Below are positions 24,729 through 36,500 of a DNA stretch of 64,000 bases, in pieces. The number at the start of each line of letters is the position of its first letter. Position 1 is the stretch's first letter. Origin of the DNA: Eunapius fragilis. Its lineage: Eukaryota; Porifera; Demospongiae; Spongillida; Spongillidae. The notes beneath the pieces are model-generated. The model searched no databases. It saw only the letters and a list, made by a program, of their open reading frames with translations, and was not told the origin of the DNA. The stretch lies in NCBI GenBank assembly GCA_963681505.1, contig OY811981.1:6368307-6432306 (forward strand), written 5' to 3'. A program made the position numbers and the translations under genes.

Positions 24729-25537
24729 GGGGTACAGATCACATATAAGCAGTTAAATGGAACAAAATGTTTGTGTATATGGGTGAAGATATGTATGTGC
24801 ATGTGTGTGCGTTTGTACAAGAATACGCCATACAATGGTGTACTAGTAACAATGCAAGTGTGTGCAAAAGTTCACAAGGACGTGTAAACCAAGATCAGGA
24901 CCTATGTGTGAGTTAAAACTACATGACGAAGGCTAAGGCAAATAGTAAAGCGTATAATACACTACCTTTTTTCCCTGACTACAGAAGGGTGATGCGCCAT
25001 ACACACACAAACCTTGATGGTGCCATCTGATTGCCCTTGTCTCAGCACCATTCGGGTTTTCTTGGTCAATCTCTATAATGTGAGCATATCACCGTACTTC
25101 ATTGAGCAGCTGTTTTGCAGTAACCTTCTCTAGTGAGGTAGACATTCAGCTGGACGGAAGTTTTAACGCACACCTGAGCCACCACCACCACTACCATCAT
25201 CATCATTATCATTACTTCTATTTCAATTAACACCTTCATCGCCACCATCACTTTCACCTTGGACTCGCCGTCATCAAATTTATTGTCAACATCGTTGTCG
25301 TCAATCATAACCATCGAAATTACCAAATTACCATCGTCATCAGCATCACCGCTCTCAACCATGCACGCCGTCCTCGTCCTCGATCTGAATATCGTGGTTA
25401 TCGTACCGGCCTAACCGTTGCAACCAAATTAACGAGTCGGCTCGTCTCCACTCGTGTTATACGCCGCCATGCTGCTTATCTGGATGTGTGCCTACATCGA
25501 AGAATGTTGACAATCTTACCGTATATGCTGTACAGCA

Positions 25538-26925
25538 CAAGGCCGTAGATAAGGGGGAGCTTGGGGGGGCACGTGCCCCCCCAAAATTTCTGTGACATTT
25601 TAAAATTATTACAGTGCAATCACGTGCGTGGCAATCGCAATGTCAATATTGAAGTATATTGTGTCGAAACGGCCCGCGGTATCATCAAAGGAGGATTCTG
25701 ATGTCCGACAAACTTCGGGTAATACAGGCTCAGCTCAGGTAATACTTCACTCAAGTGAATCTAGTAGCGAGCCTATAAGCGGGAGTAATGAAGTCGTAGG
25801 CCTATTGGAAGAATGCGGTCATGATGAAGCAAATGCACCTGATTCACCATCCCCCACTACCAGTCCTGTGACCTGTACCAGAATTCTCCCATTAAAGCCC
25901 AATCAGCCCAGGCTGAAGTTTCCTATGAGGCAGTTTGGTAGTAAGCGTTGTAGCTTTTGTTACTCGTGGTATGAAAAGTATACCGCTGGTTGCATTACAT
26001 TGAAGAAGAAGATGCCGTCTTATGCTTCTATTGCGCTACTGCAGTCCAGTTAAAGATGCCAATGAGAGGATACATGGATACAGTATTTAGTACTTCTGGA
26101 TTCTTTAACTGTGTGAAGTACTGGAATACCCGCGCTCGACAGCCTGTTATGAATCACTATCAGCTTAGAGCAGCGATAAGAATCACACAGCAATAGGCAC
26201 ACAAATAACATCAGTTCGCGCCTCCGTCCGTCCGTCGGTATGCCAGTCTCCAATGATCTGATCTTCCTCTGCTGAGCGGCAGCTTAAGTACCTGCGCTGA
26301 ATCTTCTAGAAGGTTCTCAAGGGTTAAATTAGGCAATTACCATTACACAATAAATGACAATACTACAAACTGGAAAAAAGCATTAGATAAATTCAGCAAG
26401 CACGATCAATCAGCATGCCTTTGCGATGCTCTTAGCATGGTTGCAGCAGCTTCGACAGAGACAATGAATGTGGGTACACAACTAAGTGCTGAATATACTG
26501 AACATAAAGCTTTAAACAGAAAATGTCTTTTCAAACATTCGCTTCTTAGCACGGTAAGGTTTGGCTTTACGTAGAGCGCATTATGATGCTGATATGACTT
26601 CAGATAGCAATGCACCAATCAAGGTTAAACTGATGCATGCTACTGCATGTTCACAAAGATGAAACAGACAAGCTTGACCTTGCAACCATTGGCAATGAAT
26701 TTGCAAGCCGCAATTCCAGTCGCCAAGAAGTGTTTGGTATTTTTCCTTAATGAGTGTATATGATAACGCGCGCATGCATGCAAAATATGGTTCAAATCAA
26801 ATTGTGATCGAAGAATTGTGCCTACATGTAGGCTTTTACGTACATGGCATACCTATAAAATTTAGACCACATTGACATTCAGACTATTGTGCCCCCCCAA
26901 ACTATAAAAGTTATCTACGGCCCTG
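25538..26925. mobile_element. hAT-like DNA transposon remnant inserted in foldback arm
   Basis: Ends are CAAGGCCGTAGATAA and, reversed, CAGGGCCGTAGATAA. The arm sequence it interrupts is known from three other arm copies; CAGCA is present on both sides (25533-25537 and 26926-26930), an apparent 5-bp duplication rather than the 8 bp normal for hAT. Next to the left end is a perfect palindrome GGGGGGGCACGTGCCCCCCC (about 25564-25583). It carries the 5' part of a transposase ORF on the plus strand. Confidence 0.75.
25628..26195 (+). pseudogene. N-terminal fragment of hAT-type transposase (TTF/ZMYM1-like zinc finger region)
   Basis: An open frame from 25628 has a Ser/Glu-rich N-terminus and then the stretch LKFPMRQFGSKR...YSWYEKYT. 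A frameshift near 25990-26000 moves into a second frame with EEEDAVLCFYC and TSGFFNCVKYWN. Tryptophan/tyrosine-rich WYxKY followed by DAxLCFYC is the signature of the TTF-type domain at the N-terminus of ZMYM1/hAT-like transposases. The catalytic core and hAT dimerisation region are absent, so this is a deletion derivative. 26196-26925 shows no further recognisable coding. Confidence 0.65.
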
Positions 26926-27032
26926 CAGCAAATCAACGATTGATGTGCAACGCCATCACGCAATAGGGTCTTGTAGGCGTGGTAATAGGTTATCAACAGG
27001 AAGAGTTTAATATTCATGCTGTCTCTGGCCAT

Positions 27033-27964
27033 GACATCTCCATTAGCTACGTGTAAGGAGGTGAAGCAGAGGCCAGTCTATAGCTGATGCCTCTGTCCAT
27101 AGAACTCAGCAACAAGTGGAAACACTCACCCCAGATCATAATAATTGGTGTCATAAAACAGGCATACTTTCGATCTTTGTGGCCTGGGCATCCATGCTGT
27201 GTATAGTGTTAGGGGTTTGGATAGGTGGTGGACAGGTCTAGAGCCATGAGCCTTACCAAAGCTTCTAGCAATACACTGAGGTGGAAATCACTGAGCCTAT
27301 TGTGGTTAGCAGGCTTATCAGGATGGTGGGGGTAGTCAACCTATGGCATGAGATGAGTCCACACAGACATGGATGGGTCAAAGTGAAGGGCAATTAATGG
27401 AATCACAGAAAGCCAGCTCAGAAACTATCTCTCGGAGATTCTTCTTAGCCTGGATACATGTACATGTCTTGTATATTGAAAACCTCAACGGCTATGGGTG
27501 TTGATGGTGTATGGTTGTGCACCTACCTAGCTGCTGGCGCTACTCAACCTGACAAGTTTAGTACTTAGAATCATGGGACATGAGCATCTAGTGTAGGTGA
27601 TGGGACATGAGCATCTAGTGGAGGCCATGGGTACATCAGTGGAAGCCAAACAGGAGCAGCAGAAGAAAAAAAAAATCAAAATTGTATATGAGGTGAATTA
27701 AGGACCAACAGGCTCTAATGGTGGAGGTACAAGTGTTAGTGTACCAAGCAGAGTGGAGAGTGGGTGGTTTGCACTTGTGTATGTGTATGTGTTTGTGCAT
27801 GCATGCCTGTGTGCATAAGTGTGAATTCTTGTAGTGCAGGCTCACATCTAGTAAGTGTGCTCATAGCAACAAGAGACAACAAGGAAATTAGAATTTTACA
27901 AAGCAGACGCCAGTTCTGTGTATGTGTGTGTGCATGTGTGTGTGTGTGTATGATGGATGACTGC
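27033..27964. other. Unassigned segment
   Basis: It starts at the truncation point of foldback unit 2. The minus strand between about 27480 and 27040 gives long semi-open translation with only a couple of stops, possibly a decayed exon; no family was recognised. The segment also contains poly-A (27665-27675). Confidence 0.3.
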
Positions 27965-28452
27965 CAAAGCCATTTTTATGTGTACATATGCACATGTTTG
28001 GGATTGAAGCATGACTCCTGTGTGTGTGTGTACATGAATGTGCGTGCATGTGCATGTGGGTTTGTGTGCATGTGTGTGTGTGTGTGTGTGGGTGCATGTG
28101 CATGCATTCATGTATGTCTAAAAGTGCAAAAGGCAACAAGAAGACCTGTTGGTAATTGCCAGAGCAAAAAAACACAAATTTACACAAACAATAAACATGT
28201 GACTGCAGTTGCAAGTAGTGCTTGTATGTGTGTGCATGCATAAACGTGCACATTGATACACAAGACAATTTCGAAAAAGGTACGGCTCCAATAGAAATAC
28301 AAAAGAGAAGCATGTGATGAATAGGATGACAGCTAAAAACAGTTTAATGTTTGTGGGTCGACAATTAGGAAATAAAATAAATTGCAATAGCAAAGCATTG
28401 ATGTTGATGCATGAATGACTGACTGCCCATGGTGTGTGTGTGTGCACATGTA

Positions 28453-28491
<39 letters not shown>

Positions 28492-29268
28492 GTGTGAGTG
28501 TTCATGTGTGTGTATAAGTGCACATTGCAACACTAAATTTCTAGCCTGGAGTATTTTCTGGGAAAGCCTCACTTTCATTCTACCCTGAGCCTAAATGTCT
28601 GGAAAAGCCTTGCCTCCATTTAACTCATTCCCTCACTTTCACTCATACCCCATCTAACACACTGTCCCCAAAATATTGACACCTGGTATGGTTGCAGGTC
28701 ACACATGTATGTATAAAGGATGGTAGAGGTGGGCTGCAATCACTCCAGCTAAATGCCAGCTGCGTTGCTTACCATGGCTGTACGTATAAATGTATTGCTA
28801 CAGGTGTTATTGTTTATACATCAATGGCAGGTAGCACCCTTATGGCTTTTACCCTGGCCTAACCACCTTACCTTGACCAGCATCAAGGTGTGAGCTGACC
28901 AAATGGTAACCTTGGTTCCAGTCACACTCAGGGTAGGGGACAGCAAACCCACAGTCGCCTGACCCCTTTTGGGCAAAAAATCAACTATGCCAAGCACACC
29001 ACCAATTGGAAACTAAGCATGAGGGAGCATTCTGACAGAATTAAATGACACCAATTCCTCTGATCTGAGGTTGTGTATGGATGTGAGTGTGTGCATGTGT
29101 GTGACTTGTGGATCTTATTTTGTATGGATATTATTTTGTAGAACCAAATATAATTGGTTCACCAATGAAGATAAATTAAACAAGAAAGAGGTTTTAGTAG
29201 TCCAATGAGAGTACTACATGTTGGTAAATACATGTAGCTACAAGGAGGTGCATGTTTGATATACATGT
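27965..29268 (-). repeat. CA/TG-rich dispersed repeat, copy A (inverted)
   Basis: It shares with copies B and C, in inverted order, blocks such as ATCAAACATGCACC, TTGGTGAACCA, CAATACATTTATA and CCTACCCTGAG. It contains long TG microsatellites (28020-28105, 28433-28500). Its inner end abuts the TA run of the foldback-family unit at 29270. Confidence 0.8.
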
Positions 29269-29269
29269 A

Positions 29270-30047
29270 TATATCTATGCGTGTGCAGAAGTCAAAAAGG
29301 AAGGGTGCGTTTCAGATTAAGCTAGCCCTAGACACCGTGCACTTTCATGCACTGCAGCGTTGTGCACGCATAAATGAAGCAGTTTGACCGAGCCAACACG
29401 CTCGATTTCTACGTGCATGCGCTAGGCCTACAGAGTACTCAGTACGTACCGTGTTGCGCAGGCTGATGGCAGCTGAACCCACGTATTACGAATGTTTAGC
29501 TTCTGCTCGCTATGTTGAAGAAGCCAAGAAGGGGAACAGAACCAGACGTTAGCAAGAAGCGAAAACGCCGCGTACTTGTTGTATAGTGTATAGATGGGCG
29601 GAGACATAGTTATTTAACAGGAAGTAAATGCATATTCATGTCTCGATGCCAGTCGTAATAGATAAATGGCGCGAAACGACCGGGAAATATGCAATTACTT
29701 TGCACAGTTGTATCGCCGTAACGGATAAAGAAAAAATTAACGAACAGGACAAATCAATAGGTACAGGATCCCTCTACGTACAAACCAAACTAGGAGTGAA
29801 TTGAATTTTCCTGCAGAAAGATATGGCGGATATGAACCCCAAGGGGTATCGGACGTTGTAACACTGGCACGAAGCTAATGTAAGAGCCCATAATCTATTT
29901 TACCAGAGGGAAATTATGTCGTATGAAGTGTTGAAAATAGGAAGTCAATGGCGTTTACCGTTCCGAAGTTATAGCGATTCAAACGTGAGTCATTTTTATA
30001 ACTTTAAAATTATATAGCGATGGGTCATTTTCTCGGAGACTGTCCCA
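29270..30047 (-). mobile_element. Diverged foldback-family terminal unit (right)
   Basis: Inverted homologue of 7738-8471 over its whole length, ending GGAGACTGTCCCA then TATATA. Distinct substitutions show that it is old relative to the arms of units 1 and 2. It is flanked on both sides by copies A and B of the CA/TG-rich repeat in opposite orientations. Confidence 0.75.
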
Positions 30048-30061
30048 TATATATATATATA

Positions 30062-30823
30062 TCAAACATGCACCCCTTGTAGCTACTTGTATTTACCAAC
30101 ATGTAGTACTCTCAATGGCCTACTAAAACCTCTTTCTTGTTTAATTTATTTTCATTGGTGAACCAATTATATTTGGTTCTACAAAATAATATCCATACAA
30201 AATAAGATCCATAAGTCACACACATGCACACACTCACATTCATACACAACCTCAGATCAGAGGTGTCATTTGATTCTGTCAGAATGCTCCCTCGTGCTTA
30301 GTTTCCAATTGGTGATGTGCTTGGCATAGTTGATTTTTTGCCCAAAAGGGGTCAGTCGACTGTGGGTTTGCTGTCCCCCTACCCTGAGTGTGACTGGAAC
30401 CAAGGTTACCATTTGGTCAGCCCACAACCTTGACGCTGGTCAAGGTAAGGTGGTTAGGCCATCGTAGAAGCCAAAAGGGTGCTACCTGCCATTGATGTAT
30501 AAACAATAACACCTGTAGCAATACATTTATACGTGCAGCCATGGTAAGCAACACAGCTGGCATTTGGCTGGAGTGATTGCAGCCCACCTCTACCATCCTT
30601 TATGTATACATGTGTGACCTGCAACCATACCAGGTGTCAATATTTTGGGGACAGTGTGTTAGATGGGGTATGACCAAAAGTGAGGGAATGAGTTAAATGG
30701 AGGCAAGGCTTTCCCAGACATTTAGGCTCAGGGTAGAATGAAAGTGAGGTTTTCCCAGAAGATACTCCAGGCTAGAATTTAGCTTAGAATTTAGTGTTGC
30801 CATGTGCACTTATACACACACAT

Positions 30824-30867
<44 letters not shown>

Positions 30868-31051
30868 GCACACACACACTATGGGCAGTCAGTCATTCAC
30901 GCATCATCATCAATGCTTTGCTATTGCAATTTATTTTATTTCCTAATTGTCGACCCACAAACATTAGACTGTTTTTAACTGTCATCCTATTCATCACATG
31001 CTTCTCTTTTGTATATCTATTGGAGCCGTACCTTTTTCTAAATTGTCTTCT
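30062..31051 (+). repeat. CA/TG-rich dispersed repeat, copy B
   Basis: Direct relative of copy C and inverse of copy A. It includes a (CA)n tract at 30822-30865. It breaks off at about 31051, where a fragment of the foldback-family unit follows. Confidence 0.8.
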
Positions 31052-31172
31052 GCTTCATTTATGCGTGCACGCTGCAGAGCATGAAAGTGCACGGTGCCTA
31101 GGGCTAGCTTAATCTGAAACGCACCCTTCCTTTTTGACTTCTGCACATGCACAGATATATATATATATATCA
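31052..31172 (+). mobile_element. Fragment of foldback-family unit
   Basis: About 105 bp match the inner end of 7738-8471 (CTGCTTCATTTATGCGTGC through CTTCTGCAC and a (TA)n run). It sits exactly between copies B and C, which suggests the unit and the CA/TG repeat move or duplicate together. Confidence 0.7.
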
Positions 31173-31313
31173 AACATGCACCTCCTTGTAACTACATGTA
31201 TTTACCAACATGTAGTACTCTCATTGGCCTACTAAAACCTCTTTTATCTTCATTGGTGAACCAGTTATATTTGGTTCTACAAAATAATATCCATACAAAA
31301 TAAAACCCATAAG

Positions 31314-31357
<44 letters not shown>

Positions 31358-31989
31358 ACACACATACACACACATGCACACACTCACATTCATACACAAC
31401 CTCAGATCAGAGCAATTGGTGTCATTTAATTCTGTCAGAGAGCTCCCTCTTGCTTAGTTTCCAATTATATTGGTGGTGTGCTTGGCATAGTTGGTTGTTT
31501 GCCCAAAAAGGGGTCAGGTGACAGTGGGTGTGCTGACTCCGTACCCTGAGTGTGACTGGAACCAAGGTTATCATTTGGTCAGCCCACACCTTGACACTGG
31601 TCAAGGTAAGGTGGTTAGGCCAGGGTAGATACCAAAAGGGTGCTACCTGCCATTGATGTATAAACAATAACACCTGTAGCAATACATTTATAAGTACAGT
31701 CATGGTAAGCAACACAGCTGGCATTTAGCTGGAGTGATTGCAGCCCACCCTTACCATCCTTTGTATATACATGTGTGACCTTCAACCATACCAGGTGTCA
31801 ATATTTTGGGGACAGTGTGTTAGATGGGGTATGACCGAAAGTGAGGGAATGAGTTAAATGGAGGCAAGGCTTTCCCAGACATTTAGGCTCAGGGTAGAAT
31901 GAAAGTGAGGTTATCCCAGAAGATACTCCAGGCTAGAATTTATATTTAGCTGGGAATTTAGTGTTGCAATGTGCACTTATACACACACA

Positions 31990-32023
<34 letters not shown>

Positions 32024-32475
32024 CACACACACCATGGGCAGTCAGTCATTCCCGCATCAACATCAATGCTTTGCTATTTTATTTCCTAATTGTCGACCCA
32101 CATACAAACATTGTTTTTAGCTGTCATCCTATTCATCACATGTTTCTCTATTGGAGCCGTACCTTTGTCTAAATTGTCTTGTGTATCAATGTGCACGTTT
32201 ATGCATGCACACACATACATACCACACACAAGCACTAGCATACACTTGCAACTGCAGTCACATGTTTATTGTTTGTGTAAATTTGTGTTTCCTTGCTCTG
32301 GTAATTACCAACAGGTCTTCTTGTTGCCTTTTGCACTTTTAAGCATATGCATGCACATGCACACACACACATGCACACAAACCCACATGCACATGCACGC
32401 ACATTCACGTACACACACAGGAGTCATGCTTCAATCACAAACGTGTGTATATGTACACATTAAAATGGCTATGAT
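31173..32475 (+). repeat. CA/TG-rich dispersed repeat, copy C
   Basis: Full-length direct relative of copy B with (CA)n tracts at 31316-31352 and 31990-32020. Its far end (about 32475) matches the far end of copy A (about 27965). Confidence 0.8.
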
Positions 32476-32640
32476 ACAAAAATCCTATATTTAGCACATG
32501 TAAATGTAACAGAACCAAAAGAAGTGCTAAATATAGGATTTGTGTCTCATTTTTCTTTTCCCAAAACCTTGTTCCCCTCCTTTTTACACCACCTTTGCCT
32601 CCAATTCCTATATCCCACCAACTTTCTCGTTTTCTTTACT
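32476..32640. mobile_element. Hairpin element related to the 5693-5977 MITE (one arm)
   Basis: A short hairpin (AAATCCTATATTTAGCA / TGCTAAATATAGGATTT, 32482-32542) is followed by a stretch that tracks the right arm of the 5693 MITE: CTTGTTCCC, TTTTTACACCACC, ATTCCTATAT, CCACCAAC and TTTCTCG in the same order. The left arm is missing or greatly shortened. Confidence 0.55.
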
Positions 32641-33584
32641 TATACCAAGAAAGTTGGTGCTTCACCAAGGTTTAAATACTTATCAATTGTAGGAAATCGG
32701 TGTTAATCATTCCTCATAGCAATGCTGCATGGAGTTTAATCTTGATAAAAACTGTAATGGAACCCTGTCATCAATTGCTCAAGTTAAAGCTACGACACTT
32801 TTGCATGGGAACCTTCCATGGAGCTATTAAGCTTACGAAATAAAGCAACAAAACAATAGAATGATGAGCACAAAAGAAAATTAATTAGTTTTAGCACACT
32901 CCTTGCTGTTACATTATTAATTTTGTACACGTGCAATTTTGGCAATGTTATGCAAATGCTTATGAATCTGCTAATTACTACTTATTAATAGTTGCAACCT
33001 GCCCCCTTGATTTCATTATCCTGCATAGCTTCTTGACTGATAACAAATGTAGTTCTGTCGTTTCATGTTTGGATGATACTTGAACCCAAATAGCAAATAT
33101 CTACTCAATAGTTGTGGAATCTTGGTAGCATTACATCACAGAGCATATCCGTGCCATCATCTCATGTGCATTACTACAGAAGTTCCACTGATTTCTGGCT
33201 TAAATATTGCTTTTTCAAGGGTGCATGGGCATAGCTCTGCAATAAGCTATTATTACATTCATTAGAAGTGGTTACATGAGAGATGATTGAAGTTATTTCA
33301 CCTACAGTTGTTAGATACAATTTCTGAAATAGGTTTCCTGCCAACCACTCTCATTGGGTCAATGCCCACTGAGTGAGTATTTAATTTGTAGCATTGGGTC
33401 CCATCATCATGCTCCATGCACCCCAACTCTCCACACCTCATCTTCCCAAGGGTTATTCCTATTTATATTTCATGTAAAACCACACACTGCAATATTATCA
33501 ATTGCAGTACATATATAGAAAATGCACACACACACACACCAGCACACAATTGTTAATAATCTTTGATATCCTTAATCGCTTGAA
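32641..33584. other. 3' flank of the membrane-protein gene
   Basis: AT-rich, duplicated at 62259-63160. It holds a short CA microsatellite (33520-33540). No gene is seen. Confidence 0.5.
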
Positions 33585-36500
33585 TTAAGAGATCAGTTCT
33601 TGACGAAAATTATTGGTCTCATTATTCTTTTCCGTCAGCTCAGTATTCCTTACAATCTCTAAGTAATTTCCATAATTATAAATGCCATTTGTACTTGTCT
33701 CTTGCAGTACCTTTTGGGGTCGCAATAGCTCATGCAATACTACGTATGACTTCCCAATAAGTATGGCAATGAACAGAACCAAAGCACTTCCCACAGTAAT
33801 TGAGTAAGATGCAAGCAGTGCACCTGAATCATTGAACCCCCTAAAAAAGAGGGTCAGCTGGAACAGTACCAAGAGGTTAACGTACAGGGACAGCTCCAAC
33901 AAAAAGTACTGCCACTTTTTGTACACACCAAAACGACCCAGATATATCACCAACCCCGTTGCAACAAAGATCACCAGGATCAAGTTGATGTTACTGTGAG
34001 CAACTTCTACTGCAGCAGTGGTGACATAGATAGGTATACGTATCAAGAGAAGAAAGCCTGTCCAAAACCTATGACGACTAATATAGGGACCTTCGTAGCT
34101 GTCAATAAATGGTTTTATCTTGTTGAACCAACATAATATCTTCCAATGAGACTTTGTCACTGCACACGAGGACAGCAACATGAGCAGCATGTACGGTACG
34201 ATGAACAGGGCAACCAGGAGGACAGCAGCTATGAATAGCTGCAAATGGCCACCTCTGAAATAGCCAATATTTCCATCGTGCCTCCAGACCACGTTGTTAC
34301 CAAAGGTGCTGTTGTGCTCCACGAGGACCACTGCACGAGAGAAGATGTGAATGGACGTTTTGAGGAGCTTTGTGTATGACATCAGGATGAGCGTTGCAAT
34401 AACAGGCACCACGTTGTGCCTGCAAAGCCTGGACACCCGGGTGGAGTACCTCCCTACCAGGACGATGGCTCCCACCAATGAGAAGATGTATGCTGGGAAT
34501 GCAAACTGCGCCCACATCTTACCACGCACACTCATGCCGTCGTAGAAACAGGTGACAATGCCCAAATCTAGGTTGAGCCATGAGATGAACGTCGATAGAA
34601 CAGCGGTGGCCGCACTTGTGCTGTACTTTGGCCGGAGTATTTCGTCATTGATCTTAATGATATTAGCATAAAAGATAAACCCGTTCAACGTTCCGTTGGA
34701 AACTGTCATGTTGAGTATGATGAGGAGGGCAACCAGGGCCATCCCCATGAGGGCAAATGGGATGAGGAGGAGCAGATACATGTTGGAACATTTTTTGCAC
34801 AGAGGGCCTCCAAATACTTCGCTGTAGCCGGGTGCACACCCACCACACAGCACACCACTGTGGTCATTGTTGCATTGTTCGTCTGGAGCGTCAAGATTCA
34901 CTGTGGTGTTTGTGTTGCAGTAGTCAGGTGAACATGACCCATAGAATAAAACACCACCATCTGATGTGTTCCCAAACCAACTGTACGATGGTTTGGAGAT
35001 CGTCATATCAGTAAGGTTACATGTTACATTGTTGTCTTTAAATAGTGTGATGCATTCACAAGCGGAAGTTTCTGCATTCAAGGTAAAGCCTTGAGGACAA
35101 GGGATGCCCATGATTGAAATCTGCAGCATTTTGTAGTCTGAGGAGAAGTCGAATGTGAACAACACCTGAGGTACGAGGCTGAGTGTGGCACTCGGCACAT
35201 TTTTAATATCATAGCGAGTCCCACTTACCGTTGTTCTGATTGTGTCATATACGGTATTATCGGGGTTAGTGAAATAAACAACAGATGGAGTTGTGCCATT
35301 GTATTCATCCATTGTGGTGAGCGATATAGTTTTGATCTGGCCTGGATGAAGGAGAATTGTGAGTGGTTCAGACTGATTGTTGGAACATTGATTTATAGTT
35401 CCATATGACATGCATACAACAAGTGGATCAGCTGCAATATCAAGAGTGTCGTTAGATGCACTTAGAGAGTCATTAGATGCACTTAGAAGTTTCAGGACGT
35501 CCAGGTTTGTTTTGTTGTTAGTGTCATATAATGGTACATAGCTATTGCTGGGTGTGCAGTTTAGACTTGCATACATATCGTTACCTACTTCTCTAGCTCT
35601 ATTACCTTTGAAGTAGAGTTGGACTCCTGGTGAACTTAAGGTTCCAGTGTTGTCATAAATTCTAATGAAGCAGTAAAGATTGCTTTTTGGGTTTTCGCTG
35701 TAGATAGCTCCTCCACCCAACTGTGCTGTGTTATTGATGAAGGACACTCTTGCAGGAGCATAGAATACAATAGAGCAATCACTGAGATGCAGAGCTCCTC
35801 CATATCCAATGCTGTGTCCTTTAGAGAAGCTGATATACTCTGAAAATTGTAAGTAACTTGAATGGGCCAAGATACTAGACCTTCTGCTGTTTGAAAAGTT
35901 TGAGTTTTTAATTTCAACATGTGAGTATGTGTACATTCCAGCATTGATAGAATTATTGAAACTTGAATCTACAATAGTAGCAAAAAGGGACACAAATTGT
36001 GTTGGAAGTTTGACATTATCAAATTTACAATTGGTTATTGTGAAACTTGATAAGCTGGCATTGATTCCTGTAGCACAATCCTCAAAGGTGCACAGCATGC
36101 ATTTAAATGCAATGTTTCCAATTGTGGAGATAGCAGTTGTTGTGTTGTAAAATGTGCAATCAATGACATTACTATAACCAACGAATTGACTATATGAATT
36201 GAAGCTTATGGCTGTACCGTCAATTATAATGAATGAAGATCTTGTAATAGTAGCTAATGGCGGTCCTATTTTGCTATCATACTGCAGCCATGTTGTATTT
36301 GAAAGTATTCCATACCCTGTTGCATTCTGAATGGACACAATATCGATAGTGAAAAGATAAGTTGAGAAAAAGTAAATTGGTGCTGGGTTGGAACCACAGT
36401 TAGCAAAAGTAATATTTGCAATGAACACATTGGTAACGTTATGAAATGAAAACCCTGATGAAGGGTTGGTGCATACAATTCTGCTGAAAGGCTCATAATA

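Larger units (their letters stand above)
16513..27032. mobile_element. Foldback element, unit 2 (right end truncated, interrupted)
   Basis: Same plan as unit 1: left arm 16513-17822; array 3, 17823-19148; interior 19149-20560; array 4, 20561-24728; right arm 24729-25537 and 26926-27032. The right arm is split by a hAT-like insertion (25538-26925) and ends abruptly at about 27032, so its outer ~420 bp are missing. Both arms carry a 127-bp segment (17515-17641 and 24906-25032) absent from both unit 1 arms. No transposase ORF is present. Confidence 0.85.
24729..27032 (-). repeat. Unit 2 right terminal arm (interrupted and truncated)
   Basis: Inverted match to 16513-17822 over 24729-25537, resuming after the insertion at 26926 and ending at about 27032 inside CTGTCTCTGGCCAT. 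The 127-bp unit-2-specific segment is at 24906-25032. Confidence 0.85.

Noticed and set aside
27764..28243. Cys/Val-rich and His/Thr-rich frames in TG/CA tracts (also 31192-31383, 31969-32494)
   Set aside because: Simple microsatellite translation.
34297..34894. Antisense and alternative-frame ORFs inside the multi-TM gene (also in the 59058-62258 copy)
   Set aside because: Shadows of the conserved main frame; recur only because the gene is duplicated.
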